From assembly GCF_014647375.1 (NCBI RefSeq), contig NZ_BMPB01000017.1, positions 1 to 64,000 on the forward strand: DNA of 64,000 nucleotides. The letters are read 5' to 3'. Positions 1 to 9,610 of the stretch are shown piece after piece; the first letter of the stretch is position 1; every line of letters begins with the position of its first letter. The stretch is from Parabacteroides faecis. GTDB taxonomy: Bacteria > Bacteroidota > Bacteroidia > Bacteroidales > Tannerellaceae. The notes beneath the pieces were generated by a model. The model did not search any database, had not been told where the DNA came from, and saw nothing but the letters and a program-made list of their open reading frames with translations. The position numbers were made by a program, and so were the translations under genes.

Positions 1-46
1 AGGGCAGTAATGTCGAAGCCGAGTAGTACTAATAGCCCGAGACTTT
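1..46 (+). rRNA. 23S rRNA, 3' end (partial)
   Basis: The first bases match the usual 3' end of Bacteroidales 23S rRNA, including the GTAGTACTAATAGCCCGAGAC stretch that closes the molecule. The 5S gene follows about 120 bases later in the same direction, as in a standard rRNA operon. The exact 3' end is estimated, and the rest of the gene lies upstream of the window. Confidence 0.85.
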
Positions 47-167
47 CTTTTTCCGGGGAAAGGATTGATATATCAGCAGGTGGTAGGTAGTAATACCTGT
101 CATAAGCTCAAAGAAAATGAGTTACGTTAAAGTAACGTTGTCCAAAGTCAAACATCTTAAAAGGTAT
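47..167 (+). other. 23S-5S internal transcribed spacer
   Basis: This short stretch lies between the end of 23S and the start of 5S rRNA. It has no tRNA cloverleaf and no credible reading frame. It contains an AACGTTACTTTAACGTAA-like palindromic segment near 124-139 that may help RNA processing, which is inference. Confidence 0.7.
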
Positions 168-279
<112 letters not shown>

Positions 280-303
280 AGTAAGCGAGAGCTGAAAGGT
301 AGA

Positions 304-337
304 AGGAGTTCATTTGAAAGAGTGGACTCCTTTTTTT
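304..337 (+). terminator. rRNA operon intrinsic terminator
   Basis: A nine-base-pair stem, AGGAGTTCA (304-312) with TGGACTCCT (323-331), has a ten-base loop and runs into a seven-T tract. It sits about 25 bases after 5S rRNA. Confidence 0.9.
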
Positions 338-465
338 CATTTATCATGGTTTCACTTTTCTTTTTTGTTTTATATAGTTCTTCCTAATGACTAGCTTTAT
401 CCTCTCTACCCTCTCTCCAAAGGGGAAAACTATCCATAAATACATTATTTGTTTTTGATTTATAT

Positions 466-512
466 TAATTTTGTGGACTCAGTAACACTTGTTTGTGGAA
501 TAATTCTACAAA
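466..512 (+). promoter_or_regulatory. Candidate promoter -7 element and inverted-repeat operator before the efflux operon
   Basis: The 340-682 gap has no gene. It holds TAATTTTG at 466-473, which fits the Bacteroidetes -7 consensus TANNTTTG, but no good -33 element at the right distance. Directly after it, TTTGTGGAA (492-500) and TTCTACAAA (504-512) form a nine-pair inverted repeat with one G-T pair, placed where a repressor could block transcription. No regulator gene is adjacent. The rest of the gap is AT-rich and shows nothing else. Confidence 0.35.
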
Positions 513-682
513 AGTATCTTTTAATAAAGAAGTCGTTCTATCTTGTAGTTGGTTTATATGATTAATATTTAGTAGTATAGCGTTTTTTAACAGATTGTAT
601 TGAACAATGGTACGATTATTTCATTCTTACAGTAGAGAGATAGAACAATAGAATATTTAAATGTCATTTATAGATATTAGTA

Positions 683-1849
683 ATGGTAGGAGAAAGATTA
701 GTAAAAGGAAGTATCGTATTAGTCGCCCTTTTAATGCTGGCAACAGGTTGTCGTAAAAAAGAAGAACTGTTGCGTCCCCTTGTCATTGTAGACAAGCCTC
801 AGAAAGAAGATGTGCAAATATTTGGTGAATACGTAGGTCGTATTCGGGCAGCAAGTTATGTAGAGATACATGCCCGTGTAGAAGGTTATCTGGAAAAGAT
901 GCTTTTTGTAGAAGGTAAACAGGTTAAACAAAATGAACCTCTGTTTATTATCAATTCTGCACTTTATAAGGCTCGCGTAGAGAAAGCAAGAGCACAGTTA
1001 AAAAAGAATGAAGCTCAGGCGGCAAAAGCCAAAAGAGATGTGGAACGTTTGCAGCCCTTGTATGAACAACATGCAGCGAGCCAGTTGGATCTCGATAATG
1101 CATTGGCTTCCCTGGACGATTCGGAAGCCAATATCGCTATGAGTAAGGCTGACCTTGATCAGGCACAACTGGAACTCGGTTATACAACTGTAACTTCCCC
1201 AATTGCCGGGTATATCAGTGAGCGTTTTGTCGATGTCGGTGCCTTGGTCGGCCCCGGTGTCAATTCAAAGTTGGCTGCTGTTGTGAAAAGCGATACGGTA
1301 TTGGTGGATTTTAAAATGACAGCACTGGATTATCTGCGTGCTGAACGTCGTAATATCAAGTTCGGTGAGCAGGACACGACCCGCTCCTGGCAACCGACCG
1401 TTACTGTAACCCTTGCTGATAATTCTGAATATCCGGTAAAAGGAATTGTGGATTTTGCAGATCCGATTGTAGACCCTCAAACAGGTACTTTCGGTGTCCG
1501 TGCAGAATTGGCTAATCCGAACCAAAAATTGCTTCCCGGACAGTTTACACGTGTAAAACTATTATTAGATGTGCGTGAGCGCGCAATCGTTGTTCCCCGG
1601 AAAGCCATTTCTATTGAACAGGGCGGTGTCTTTATTTATATTATCCGTCGTGATAACGTAGCGGAAAAACGTTTTGTTCAGACAGGACCGGAAATAGGGA
1701 ACAGTATTGTTATTGAACGTGGTCTAGGTGAAAATGAATCGGTCGTTGTTGAAGGCTATCATAAGTTAGTTCCCGGAATGTTGGTTCGTCCGGTCCAGGC
1801 AGGTGATGATAAAGCTGTCGCAGCATATAGAGAGGAGGCAGGAGAATGA
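683..1849 (+). CDS. RND efflux periplasmic adaptor lipoprotein (AcrA/MexA family)
   Basis: This is the membrane fusion subunit that links an inner-membrane RND pump to an outer-membrane channel for export of drugs or other amphiphiles. The N-terminus is a lipoprotein signal: a basic start, a hydrophobic core and LATGC with Cys23 as lipidation site. A barrel-sandwich half (about residues 45-85) and an alpha-hairpin rich in Ala, Lys and Glu (about 95-165) follow, then the second lipoyl half with TSPIAGYIS and a beta-barrel with PGQFTRVKL. The length (388 aa) is normal. Its last codons overlap the start of the pump gene by four bases, so translation is coupled. Substrate cannot be read from sequence. 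Confidence 0.95.
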   Translation: MVGERLVKGSIVLVALLMLATGCRKKEELLRPLVIVDKPQKEDVQIFGEYVGRIRAASYVEIHARVEGYLEKMLFVEGKQVKQNEPLFIINSALYKARVEKARAQLKKNEAQAAKAKRDVERLQPLYEQHAASQLDLDNALASLDDSEANIAMSKADLDQAQLELGYTTVTSPIAGYISERFVDVGALVGPGVNSKLAAVVKSDTVLVDFKMTALDYLRAERRNIKFGEQDTTRSWQPTVTVTLADNSEYPVKGIVDFADPIVDPQTGTFGVRAELANPNQKLLPGQFTRVKLLLDVRERAIVVPRKAISIEQGGVFIYIIRRDNVAEKRFVQTGPEIGNSIVIERGLGENESVVVEGYHKLVPGMLVRPVQAGDDKAVAAYREEAGE

Positions 1850-4800
1850 AACCGGGATTCTTTATAGATCGTCCCGTATTCTCGACTGTACTTTCTTTGT
1901 TAATTGTTATTGTCGGGATTATTGGATTAATGTTGTTGCCGGTGGATCAGTATCCGCAGATCACGCCACCGGTTGTGAAGATTAGTGCCTCTTATCCGGG
2001 AGCCAGTGCCTTGACGGTGTCGCAAGCTGTTGCTACACCGATCGAGCAGGAGTTGAATGGTACTCCGGGTATGATCTATATGCAGAGTAGCAGCAGTAAC
2101 TCCGGAGGTTTGACTATTACGGTTACTTTCGATGTGTCGGCGGATGCTGACCTGGCTGCTGTCGAAATACAGAATCGTGTGAAGCTGGCAGAGTCGCGTC
2201 TTCCCTCCGATGTCGTGCAGAACGGTATTACGGTAGAGAAACAATCCGCCAGTCAGTTGATGACATTAAGTTTGAGTTCGGATGATCCGCGTTTCGATGA
2301 AATCTACCTGAGTAACTTTGCAACGATCAATGTGCTTGATGTCCTTCGTCGTATCCCTGGAGTAGGACGTGTTTCGAATATCGGTAGCCGTTATTATGGT
2401 ATGCAGATATGGGTATATCCCGATCGTCTTGCCAATATGGGATTGACGGTAAAGGATATCCAGAATGCATTGAAAGAGCAAAACAGTGAATCTGCCGCCG
2501 GTGAGTTAGGTAAACAACCGGTCATAGATGTGGATGTCACCATACCTATTACAGCTCGTGGCCGCCTATCGACAGTGAAGGAATTTGAAGATATTGTCGT
2601 CCGTGCAAATCAGGACGGTTCTATCGTCCGTTTGCGGGATGTTGCCCGTATTTCATTGGAAGCCTCTTCCTATTCTACTGAAAGTGGGATAAACGGTGAG
2701 AATGCTGCAATCCTCGGTATTTATATGCTACCAGGAGCTAACGCTCTGGAAGTGGCAACCAACGTGAAGGAAGCGATGAAAGAGATCAGCCAGAACTTCC
2801 CTGAAGGGCTGGAATATAAATTCCCGTTCGATATGACAGAATATATTTCACAGTCCATCCATGAAGTGTACAAGACCTTGTTTGAAGCTTTATTCCTGGT
2901 TGTGTTGGTTGTGTTCCTGTCTTTGCAGAATTGGCGTGCCGCTTTGATCCCGACTATTGCCGTGCCTATTTCTCTGATCGGTACATTCGGATTCATGTTA
3001 ATTATGGGATTCTCATTGAATATGCTGACCTTGTTGGGATTGATTCTGGCAATTGGTATTGTGGTGGATGATGCGATTGTTGTTGTGGAAAATGTGGAGC
3101 GTGTAATGCATGAGGAAAAACTGACGCCTCGTGAAGCTACCCATAAAGCAATGCATGAATTGTCGGGAGCATTGATCGCGACTTCGATGGTATTGGCTGC
3201 AGTATTCGTTCCTGTAAGTTTCCTGAGCGGGATTACCGGTGCGTTATATCGTCAGTTCTCGATAACTATTGTCGTTTCAGTATTGCTTTCAACAGTAGTC
3301 GCATTGACATTGAGTCCTGCTATGTGTGCCTTGATCTTGCGTCCGACAACCGGAAAGAAGAACTTTGTCTTCCGTAAAATCAATATCTGGTTACATAAAG
3401 GAAATAATAAATATATCCATTTGTTATCGAAGGCCATCGGAAATCCAAAACGGATTCTGGCAGGTTTCGGTATGGTACTTGTTTTCATCTTTGTACTGAA
3501 TCGCTTTATACCGACCAGCTTTATTCCGGAGGAAGACCAGGGCTTTTTCACCGTGGAATTAGTGATGCCTGAAGGAGCAACCCTGGAACGTACCCGTAAA
3601 GTAACCGACCGTGCTATCGAGTTTTTGCAGAAACAACCGGCTGTGGCCTATGTGCAAAATGTGACTGGTAGCAGTACTCGTGTGGGAACATCACAAAGCC
3701 GTTCAACCCTTACCGTTATTCTGAAACCCTGGGAAGAACGTAAGTCTTCCGGCATGGGAGTGGAGGATGTAATGGAAGTTGCCCGCAAAGAGTTCGAGTA
3801 CTATCCGGAAATATTGGCCTACCTGAACCGTCCGCCTGTTATTCCCGGACTGGGAGAAAGCGGGGGGCTGGAAATGCAACTGGAAGCTCGTGGAGAAGCC
3901 AGTTGGGAAAATCTGGTAAGTGCCACCGACACTTTCATGCTGTACGCATCGAAAGCTCCGGAGTTGACCGGTGTCTCTTCTGCTTTGCAACCCCAGATCC
4001 CTCAATTATATTTTGATGTAGATCGTGACCGGGCAAAATTTCTGGGTATTCCTCTGACCGACATCTTCTCGACGATGAAGGCTTATTTGGGTTCGGTTTA
4101 TGTGAATGACTTCAATATGTTCAACCGTATATATAAGGTATATATCCAGGCGGAAGCACCGTATCGTGCCACACAGGAGAATCTGGGATTATTCTTTGTC
4201 CGTGCTCAGAACGGTTCGATGGTTCCGTTGACCGCTTTGGGTACGACAAGTTATACAACCGGACCAGGTACGATCAAGAAGTTCAATATGTTCTCTACAG
4301 CTGCGATCAGTGCAGTGGCTGCTCCCGGATACAGTTCCGGTGAAGCGATGGCGGCTATGCAACGGATCGCTCGTGAACATCTACCGGATAACATCGGTGT
4401 GGAATGGAGTGGATTGTCTTATCAGGAAAAGAAAGCCGGAGGTCAGACCGGCATGGTGCTTGCACTCGTTTTCCTGTTTGTTTTCCTGTTTCTGGCTGCA
4501 CAGTATGAAAGTTGGATTGTGCCGATCGCTGTACTGCTGTCGTTGCCGGTTGCAGCTTTGGGAGCTTATTTGGGTATTTGGGCTACCGGATTACATAACG
4601 ATATCTATTTCCAAATCGGACTTGTTACCCTGATCGGTCTGGCTGCAAAGAATGCGATCCTGATCGTAGAGTTTGCTAAAGTACAGGTAGATGCAGGTGT
4701 CGATGTTATACAAGCCGCTATTCATGCCGCCCGGATGCGTTTCCGTCCCATTCTGATGACTTCCCTGGCTTTTGTATTGGGTATGCTTCCGATGGTATTG

Positions 4801-6372
4801 GCTAGCGGGCCGGGTTCAGCTTCCCGTCATAGTCTTGGGACCGGAGTGTTCTTCGGTATGTTGGTTGTTATCACTGTAGGAATTGTGTTGGTACCATTCT
4901 TCTTTGTATTTATCTATAAAATGAAGAAAGTCTTAAAATTGGAACGCGTCAGCCAGATCATTCCGAAGGAAAAAATCCTTCGAAAAAGAAAGTTATTCTT
5001 TTTTATTGCAGTGGTCGCCGTTGCTTTGGTTTCGCTTTCTTCCTGTAAGTTGGGAGAGAAGTATGCCCGTCCGGATTTGAATCTTCCGGCTCAGTTTGAA
5101 GGAGAATCGGATACTCTTTCCGTAGAGAACATTCCCTGGGAAAGCCTGTATGCTGATACAACTTTGCAGCGGTTGATAACAACTGCTCTGGAAAACAACA
5201 AAGATATGAAGATCGCAGCTGCCAAGATTAAAGAGATGATGGCTGCTAAACGTATCACTTTTGCCGAACAGTTCCCGGAGATCGGGGCACGTATTTACGG
5301 ACAGAAGGAGCGTTTGAATTATGGTGGCGATAATCCGAAACCCGATCCTGAATATGGAGCCAAACTGACGCTTTCGTGGGAACTCGATCTATGGGGAAAT
5401 TTGCGTTGGGCAAATGAGGCGGGTGTAGCAGCTTATCTGCAATCGGTAGAGGCACGTCGTGCTCTTCAATTGACTTTAGTAGCTGAAGTTGCAGCTGCTT
5501 ATTATGAATTGTGTGCTCTCGACCGGCAGTTAAATATTGTACGGCAGACCTTAGAGGCCCGTCGTGAAGGTGTCCGTTTGGCTAAACTTCGTTTTGAAGG
5601 AGGCTTGACATCTGAAACGTCCTACAACCAGGCATTGGTTGAGTTGGCCCGTACGGAAACACTTGTCCCGTCCTTGGAACGTCAGGTCAGGATAAAAGAA
5701 AATGATATCTCCCTTCTTTTGGGAGAATATCCGGGATATATTCCCCGGGGATTGCCGCTTGGTGAACAGCGTTTGCCCGATGCTTTGCCGATTGGATTGC
5801 CTTCTGCTTTGCTCGAACGTCGTCCCGATATGCGACAGGCAGAGTTGAAACTCCGTGAAGCAAATGCCAAGGTAGGAGTGGCCTATACAGACCTGTTTCC
5901 GAAGATCAGCCTGACAGGTAACTTTGGTATTGAAAGTGAAGAATTGGGCGACCTGTTGAAGAGTCCGGCCTGGTTTCTGGCAGGAGATTTGCTTCAACCG
6001 CTTTTTGCGATGGGAAAGAATAAAGCGAAGCTGAAAGCATCGAAAGCTCGTTACGAACAAGAGGTTTATACTTATCAAAAGAGTGTGATCAGTGCTTTTA
6101 AGGAAGTGAATGATGCTATTATCACGATCCGTAAAGCGAAAGAGATCCGTTTCTCGCAGGAAAGGCTGGAAGCTGCATCTGCTAAATATCTTAAATTGGC
6201 TGAACTGCAATATATAAATGGAGTAACTAATTATATAGATGTACTGGATGCCCAGCGTGGTTATCTGGATGCGCAGATCAGTTTGAATAATGCGGTACAG
6301 AATGAATTACTGGCAGTGGTTTATCTGTATAAGGCATTAGGTGGCGGATATACCTTAACTTCAGAGAAATAG
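1846..6372 (+). CDS. Fused RND (HAE1/AcrB-type) permease and NodT-type outer-membrane channel
   Basis: One uninterrupted 1508-codon frame encodes two proteins that are normally separate. Residues 1 to about 1020 are an AcrB-like proton-driven exporter: FFIDRPVFSTVLS start, the Asp408-Asp409 pair in the GIVVDDAIVVVENV helix and Lys935 in AAKNAILIVEF form the proton relay, and the two halves repeat as in the family. After the last transmembrane helix there is a basic stretch, then a hydrophobic segment ending LVSLSSC with Cys1067. This looks exactly like a lipoprotein signal peptide. Residues 1067-1508 are an outer-membrane factor (KYARPDLNLPAQF start, long coiled hairpins, GVTNYIDVLDAQR). Met1026 could act as an internal start for a separate channel. 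It follows the adaptor gene with a four-base overlap and ends before a terminator. Confidence 0.93.
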   Translation: MKPGFFIDRPVFSTVLSLLIVIVGIIGLMLLPVDQYPQITPPVVKISASYPGASALTVSQAVATPIEQELNGTPGMIYMQSSSSNSGGLTITVTFDVSADADLAAVEIQNRVKLAESRLPSDVVQNGITVEKQSASQLMTLSLSSDDPRFDEIYLSNFATINVLDVLRRIPGVGRVSNIGSRYYGMQIWVYPDRLANMGLTVKDIQNALKEQNSESAAGELGKQPVIDVDVTIPITARGRLSTVKEFEDIVVRANQDGSIVRLRDVARISLEASSYSTESGINGENAAILGIYMLPGANALEVATNVKEAMKEISQNFPEGLEYKFPFDMTEYISQSIHEVYKTLFEALFLVVLVVFLSLQNWRAALIPTIAVPISLIGTFGFMLIMGFSLNMLTLLGLILAIGIVVDDAIVVVENVERVMHEEKLTPREATHKAMHELSGALIATSMVLAAVFVPVSFLSGITGALYRQFSITIVVSVLLSTVVALTLSPAMCALILRPTTGKKNFVFRKINIWLHKGNNKYIHLLSKAIGNPKRILAGFGMVLVFIFVLNRFIPTSFIPEEDQGFFTVELVMPEGATLERTRKVTDRAIEFLQKQPAVAYVQNVTGSSTRVGTSQSRSTLTVILKPWEERKSSGMGVEDVMEVARKEFEYYPEILAYLNRPPVIPGLGESGGLEMQLEARGEASWENLVSATDTFMLYASKAPELTGVSSALQPQIPQLYFDVDRDRAKFLGIPLTDIFSTMKAYLGSVYVNDFNMFNRIYKVYIQAEAPYRATQENLGLFFVRAQNGSMVPLTALGTTSYTTGPGTIKKFNMFSTAAISAVAAPGYSSGEAMAAMQRIAREHLPDNIGVEWSGLSYQEKKAGGQTGMVLALVFLFVFLFLAAQYESWIVPIAVLLSLPVAALGAYLGIWATGLHNDIYFQIGLVTLIGLAAKNAILIVEFAKVQVDAGVDVIQAAIHAARMRFRPILMTSLAFVLGMLPMVLASGPGSASRHSLGTGVFFGMLVVITVGIVLVPFFFVFIYKMKKVLKLERVSQIIPKEKILRKRKLFFFIAVVAVALVSLSSCKLGEKYARPDLNLPAQFEGESDTLSVENIPWESLYADTTLQRLITTALENNKDMKIAAAKIKEMMAAKRITFAEQFPEIGARIYGQKERLNYGGDNPKPDPEYGAKLTLSWELDLWGNLRWANEAGVAAYLQSVEARRALQLTLVAEVAAAYYELCALDRQLNIVRQTLEARREGVRLAKLRFEGGLTSETSYNQALVELARTETLVPSLERQVRIKENDISLLLGEYPGYIPRGLPLGEQRLPDALPIGLPSALLERRPDMRQAELKLREANAKVGVAYTDLFPKISLTGNFGIESEELGDLLKSPAWFLAGDLLQPLFAMGKNKAKLKASKARYEQEVYTYQKSVISAFKEVNDAIITIRKAKEIRFSQERLEAASAKYLKLAELQYINGVTNYIDVLDAQRGYLDAQISLNNAVQNELLAVVYLYKALGGGYTLTSEK

Positions 6373-6401
6373 TCCTTTTTTGCAAGAAGATACAAAATAT
6401 T

Positions 6402-6449
6402 AAGTACCTATAGGAAATCTGCTAAAGACAGCCTATAAGTACTTTTTTT
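6402..6449 (+). terminator. Intrinsic terminator of the efflux operon
   Basis: AAGTACCTATAGG (6402-6414) pairs with CCTATAAGTACTT (6432-6444) with a single mismatch, followed by a T tract to 6449. Confidence 0.85.
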
Positions 6450-6481
6450 ATTGGGAAAAACGTTAACTGCTAACTTATTCC

Positions 6482-6489
6482 TATCTTTG
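6482..6489 (+). promoter_or_regulatory. metA promoter -7 element
   Basis: TATCTTTG fits the Bacteroidetes -7 consensus and lies 32 bases before the metA start codon. The -33 element is weak. Confidence 0.55.
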
Positions 6490-6521
6490 TATTCCTAAAA
6501 ACAATAAAGAGAGGAATTGCT

Positions 6522-7454
6522 ATGCCATTAAATTTACAAAAGAATTTACCCGCTATTGAACTCCTTAAAAAGGAACACATCTTTGTGATGGATTCCCTTA
6601 GGGCTTCGGAACAGGATATTCGTCCGCTTCGTGTGGTGGTACTGAATCTGATGCCCTTGAAAATTACGACGGAGACCGATCTGATCCGTTTGTTAAGTAA
6701 TACCCCTTTACAGGTAGAGTTGGACTTTATGAAGATAAAAGGACATACTCCGAAGAATACACCGATCGAACATATGCAGGAGTTTTATAAAGACTTCGAC
6801 GAAATAGAGAAAGATTATTACGACGGAATGATTGTTACCGGTGCACCGGTAGAGCAGATGCCGTTTGAAGAGGTGAGTTACTGGGAGGAAGTGACTACGA
6901 TTTTCGACTGGGCACGTACGCATGTGACCTCTACATTATATATATGTTGGGCGGCACAAGCAGGATTGTATCATTTCTATGGTGTTCCTAAATATGATTT
7001 GCCAGCGAAGATGTTCGGGGTTTTCCGTCATACGTTGCGGGAGCCTTCTTTGCCTATTTTCCGTGGGTTCGATGATGAGTTTTATGTGCCTCACAGCCGT
7101 CATACGGAGATACGCCGTGAAGATATCCGGAAGGTACCGGGACTGACGTTGCTCTCAGAAAGTGAAGAGTCGGGTGTTTATATGGCAATGTCGCGCGGAG
7201 GACGTGAGTTTTATATCACCGGACATTCGGAATATTCGCCTTATACATTGAGCGATGAATATATCCGTGACTTGAATAAAGGACTTCCTATTTCGGTTCC
7301 TCATAACTATTACCGTAATAACGATCCGGCACAAGGTCCGGTTGTTCGTTGGCGAGGTCATGCAAACCTGCTGTTTACCAACTGGCTGAACTATTACGTT
7401 TATCAGGAAACCCCGTTCAATATCGAAGATATTAAGAACCTGGGAAGTTTGTAA
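6522..7454 (+). CDS. metA: Homoserine O-acyltransferase, predicted acetyl-CoA type
   Basis: The enzyme acylates homoserine, the first committed step of methionine synthesis, in the cytoplasm. It is a full-length MetA (310 aa). The nucleophile is Cys142 in [18 protein letters not shown], and the catalytic His-Glu pair sits in [11 protein letters not shown]. Residue 111 is Glu ([10 protein letters not shown]). In this family Glu111 is known to favour acetyl-CoA, as in Bacillus cereus MetA, while Gly111 goes with succinyl-CoA as in E. coli. I therefore predict homoserine O-acetyltransferase activity despite the common annotation as a succinyltransferase. The ATG has a -7 element 33 bases upstream. 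It appears to be transcribed alone. Confidence 0.96.
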   Translation: MPLNLQKNLPAIELLKKEHIFVMDSLRASEQDIRPLRVVVLNLMPLKITTETDLIRLLSNTPLQVELDFMKIKGHTPKNTPIEHMQEFYKDFDEIEKDYYDGMIVTGAPVEQMPFEEVSYWEEVTTIFDWARTHVTSTLYICWAAQAGLYHFYGVPKYDLPAKMFGVFRHTLREPSLPIFRGFDDEFYVPHSRHTEIRREDIRKVPGLTLLSESEESGVYMAMSRGGREFYITGHSEYSPYTLSDEYIRDLNKGLPISVPHNYYRNNDPAQGPVVRWRGHANLLFTNWLNYYVYQETPFNIEDIKNLGSL

Positions 7455-7506
7455 TTTAGAAATAATTGAACTATCCGAGCAAGCGATCAGTCATACATAA
7501 AACATG

Positions 7507-7690
7507 CTTAGTTACAGGTTCATTTGCCGTTGGTTTTAACCAACGGATCAGTAAATGCTCTCTCTCTTTGGACTTTAGTCCCATTTAAGCAGTCTCTCTA
7601 TTGAAGATAAATGTGGCTGAAGCCAATAAAGAGAAGCAACATGTAAACCGTCAGTTAAAACTGACGGCAAATAAACCTGTAATGGCTAAG
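7507..7690. repeat. Nested inverted-repeat element (MITE-like)
   Basis: The gap between metA and the U32 gene is almost filled by a symmetric structure. The outer arms 7512-7530 and 7664-7682 are inverted copies of 19 bases with one mismatch, and extend outward through CTTAG (7507-7511) and CTAAG (7686-7690). Inside lie four perfect small hairpins: CCGTTGGTT/AACCAACGG (7527-7546), GGACT/AGTCC (7570-7581), TGGCT/AGCCA (7614-7625) and CCGTCAGTT/AACTGACGG (7648-7667). There is no coding potential. The size and symmetry suggest a non-autonomous mobile element or repeat family, but no target duplication is obvious. Confidence 0.6.
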
Positions 7691-7739
7691 TCACTTTGAT
7701 AAAGGGATAGCTCATTATTGATAATATCTGAAATAAAAT

Positions 7740-9575
7740 ATGCCAATCAAACCTCGTTGTATCGAACTCCTGGCTCCGGCAAAGGATTTAACCTGTGGTA
7801 TCGAAGCGATCAATCATGGTGCCGATGCCGTTTATATCGGTGCGCCAAAATTCGGTGCGCGTGCAGCAGCCGGAAATTCGTTGGAGGATATCCGTACCCT
7901 TTGCGATTATGCCCATCTATATAATGCCCGTATCTATGTGGCGTTAAACACGATCCTGCGTGAAGACGAATTGCCGGAAGCGGAGCAGTTGATCTGGCAA
8001 CTTTATCAGGCCGGTACGGATGCTTTGATCGTGCAGGATATGGGAATTACCCGCCTGAATCTGCCGCCTATCCCTTTGCATGCCAGCACACAGACCGATA
8101 ACCGGACACCAGAAAAGGTAAAGTTCCTGGAATCTGCCGGATTCACACAGGTGGTTTTGGCACGTGAACTGTCTTTGAACGAGATCAGATGTATCTCGGA
8201 GCAGACGACTGTGCCCCTGGAGGTGTTTGTGCACGGCGCTTTATGTGTCAGTTATAGCGGTCAATGTTATTTGAGTGCAGCCCTGAGCGGGCGAAGTGCC
8301 AATCGGGGCGAATGTGCACAATACTGTCGCCTGCCCTATTCGATGGTGGATGCAAACGGGACGGAGATCGTACATAACAAGCATTTGTTGTCGCTTAAGG
8401 ACATGAACCGCTCCGATCAACTGGAAGCGTTGCTCGATGCAGGTGTTTCGTCATTGAAGATAGAAGGACGGTTAAAGGACGTCACCTATGTAAAGAATAT
8501 AACAGCTTATTACCGGAAAAAGCTGGATGCAATCCTGGCACATCGTCCGGAATATTGCAGGGCTTCGGCAGGAACAAGTACCTATACGTTTGAACCGGTG
8601 GCAGAGAAGAGCTTCAACAGGGGATTTACTCCTTTCTTCCTGCATGAACGGTCGAAAGATATTACTGCTTTCGATACACCGAAGTCGTTAGGGGAACCGG
8701 TAGGGACCGTGAAGGAATTGAAGGGTACCTCGTTTACAGTGGCTGGTTTGAAACAATTGAATAATGGTGATGGCCTGGTGTTCTTCAATAATCGGGGTGA
8801 GTTGGAAGGATTCCGTGTGAATAGGGTGGAGGCGAATCGCGTTTTCCCATTGGATATGCCGGACATAAAGCCTAAAACACCTCTCTATCGTAATTTCGAT
8901 CAGATGTTTGAGAAGCTGTTGGCGAAGCCTTCGGCCGAACGAAAACTCTCCGTAAAGATAGAGTTTCTCGATAATGCTTTCGGATTTACCTTGGCAATGG
9001 AGGATGAAACCGGTGCGCGGGTAATGTTGGCGGAACCGTTTGCCAAAGAACCGGCACGACGTGAGCAAACAGACAATATTCGTACCCAACTGTCAAAATT
9101 AGGAAATACACCGTTTGAAGCCTCGGAGGTCATTGTACAGATGGGCGGGAATTGGTTTGTCCCTTCTTCTTTGCTGGCGGATATGCGTCGCAAGGCTGTC
9201 GGGAAGTTACAGGCTGACCGGACCATTCGTTATCAACGGGAATTGGCGCGTAAGGTGGAACCGGCGAAAGAGATACCGTTCCCTGAACGTCAATTGACTT
9301 ATTTGGGGAATGTATCGAACAGCCGGGCAAAAGCTTTCTATAAGATGCATGAGGTGGAGACGGTAGCCGATGCCTTCGAATTGAAGCCGGAGAAGGATGT
9401 TCCGTTGATGTTCACAAAACATTGCCTGCGCTATAGTATGGGATGGTGTCCGACATACCAGAAACAGAAATCACCGTATAAAGAACCGTATTACCTTTTA
9501 TATAAAGACACCCGGCTCCGTCTGCAGTTTGATTGCAAGCAGTGCCAGATGTTGGTATATGAAGCGGAAGAATAG
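7740..9575 (+). CDS. Peptidase U32 family protein, RlhA/YdcP-like
   Basis: The family includes RlhA (23S rRNA C2501 hydroxylation) and TrhP/YegQ (tRNA wobble-uridine hydroxylation), and these are better supported roles than collagenase activity. The N-terminal domain (about 5-260) starts with ELLAPAKDL and GADAVYIGAPKFGAR. It carries the conserved Cys cluster in HGALCVSYSGQCYLS and RGECAQYCRLPY and ends with SLKIEGRLKDVTYV. The C-terminal half (about 290-611) matches the longer RlhA-like architecture and finishes with a second Cys cluster: KHCLRYSMGWCP and FDCKQCQM. The length (611 aa) is near that of E. coli YdcP. RlhA-type RNA modification is inferred from architecture. It starts 50 bases after the inverted-repeat element. 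Confidence 0.85.
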   Translation: MPIKPRCIELLAPAKDLTCGIEAINHGADAVYIGAPKFGARAAAGNSLEDIRTLCDYAHLYNARIYVALNTILREDELPEAEQLIWQLYQAGTDALIVQDMGITRLNLPPIPLHASTQTDNRTPEKVKFLESAGFTQVVLARELSLNEIRCISEQTTVPLEVFVHGALCVSYSGQCYLSAALSGRSANRGECAQYCRLPYSMVDANGTEIVHNKHLLSLKDMNRSDQLEALLDAGVSSLKIEGRLKDVTYVKNITAYYRKKLDAILAHRPEYCRASAGTSTYTFEPVAEKSFNRGFTPFFLHERSKDITAFDTPKSLGEPVGTVKELKGTSFTVAGLKQLNNGDGLVFFNNRGELEGFRVNRVEANRVFPLDMPDIKPKTPLYRNFDQMFEKLLAKPSAERKLSVKIEFLDNAFGFTLAMEDETGARVMLAEPFAKEPARREQTDNIRTQLSKLGNTPFEASEVIVQMGGNWFVPSSLLADMRRKAVGKLQADRTIRYQRELARKVEPAKEIPFPERQLTYLGNVSNSRAKAFYKMHEVETVADAFELKPEKDVPLMFTKHCLRYSMGWCPTYQKQKSPYKEPYYLLYKDTRLRLQFDCKQCQMLVYEAEE

Positions 9576-9610
9576 AGAATATTTGAACTATAATACACAA
9601 TAAACTTATT

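Noticed and set aside
47-167. tRNA between 23S and 5S rRNA
   Set aside because: No cloverleaf with acceptor stem and T-loop consensus could be drawn.
5551-6210. 219-codon open frame on the minus strand
   Set aside because: It is antisense to the outer-membrane-channel half of the efflux fusion and has no homology-like motifs.
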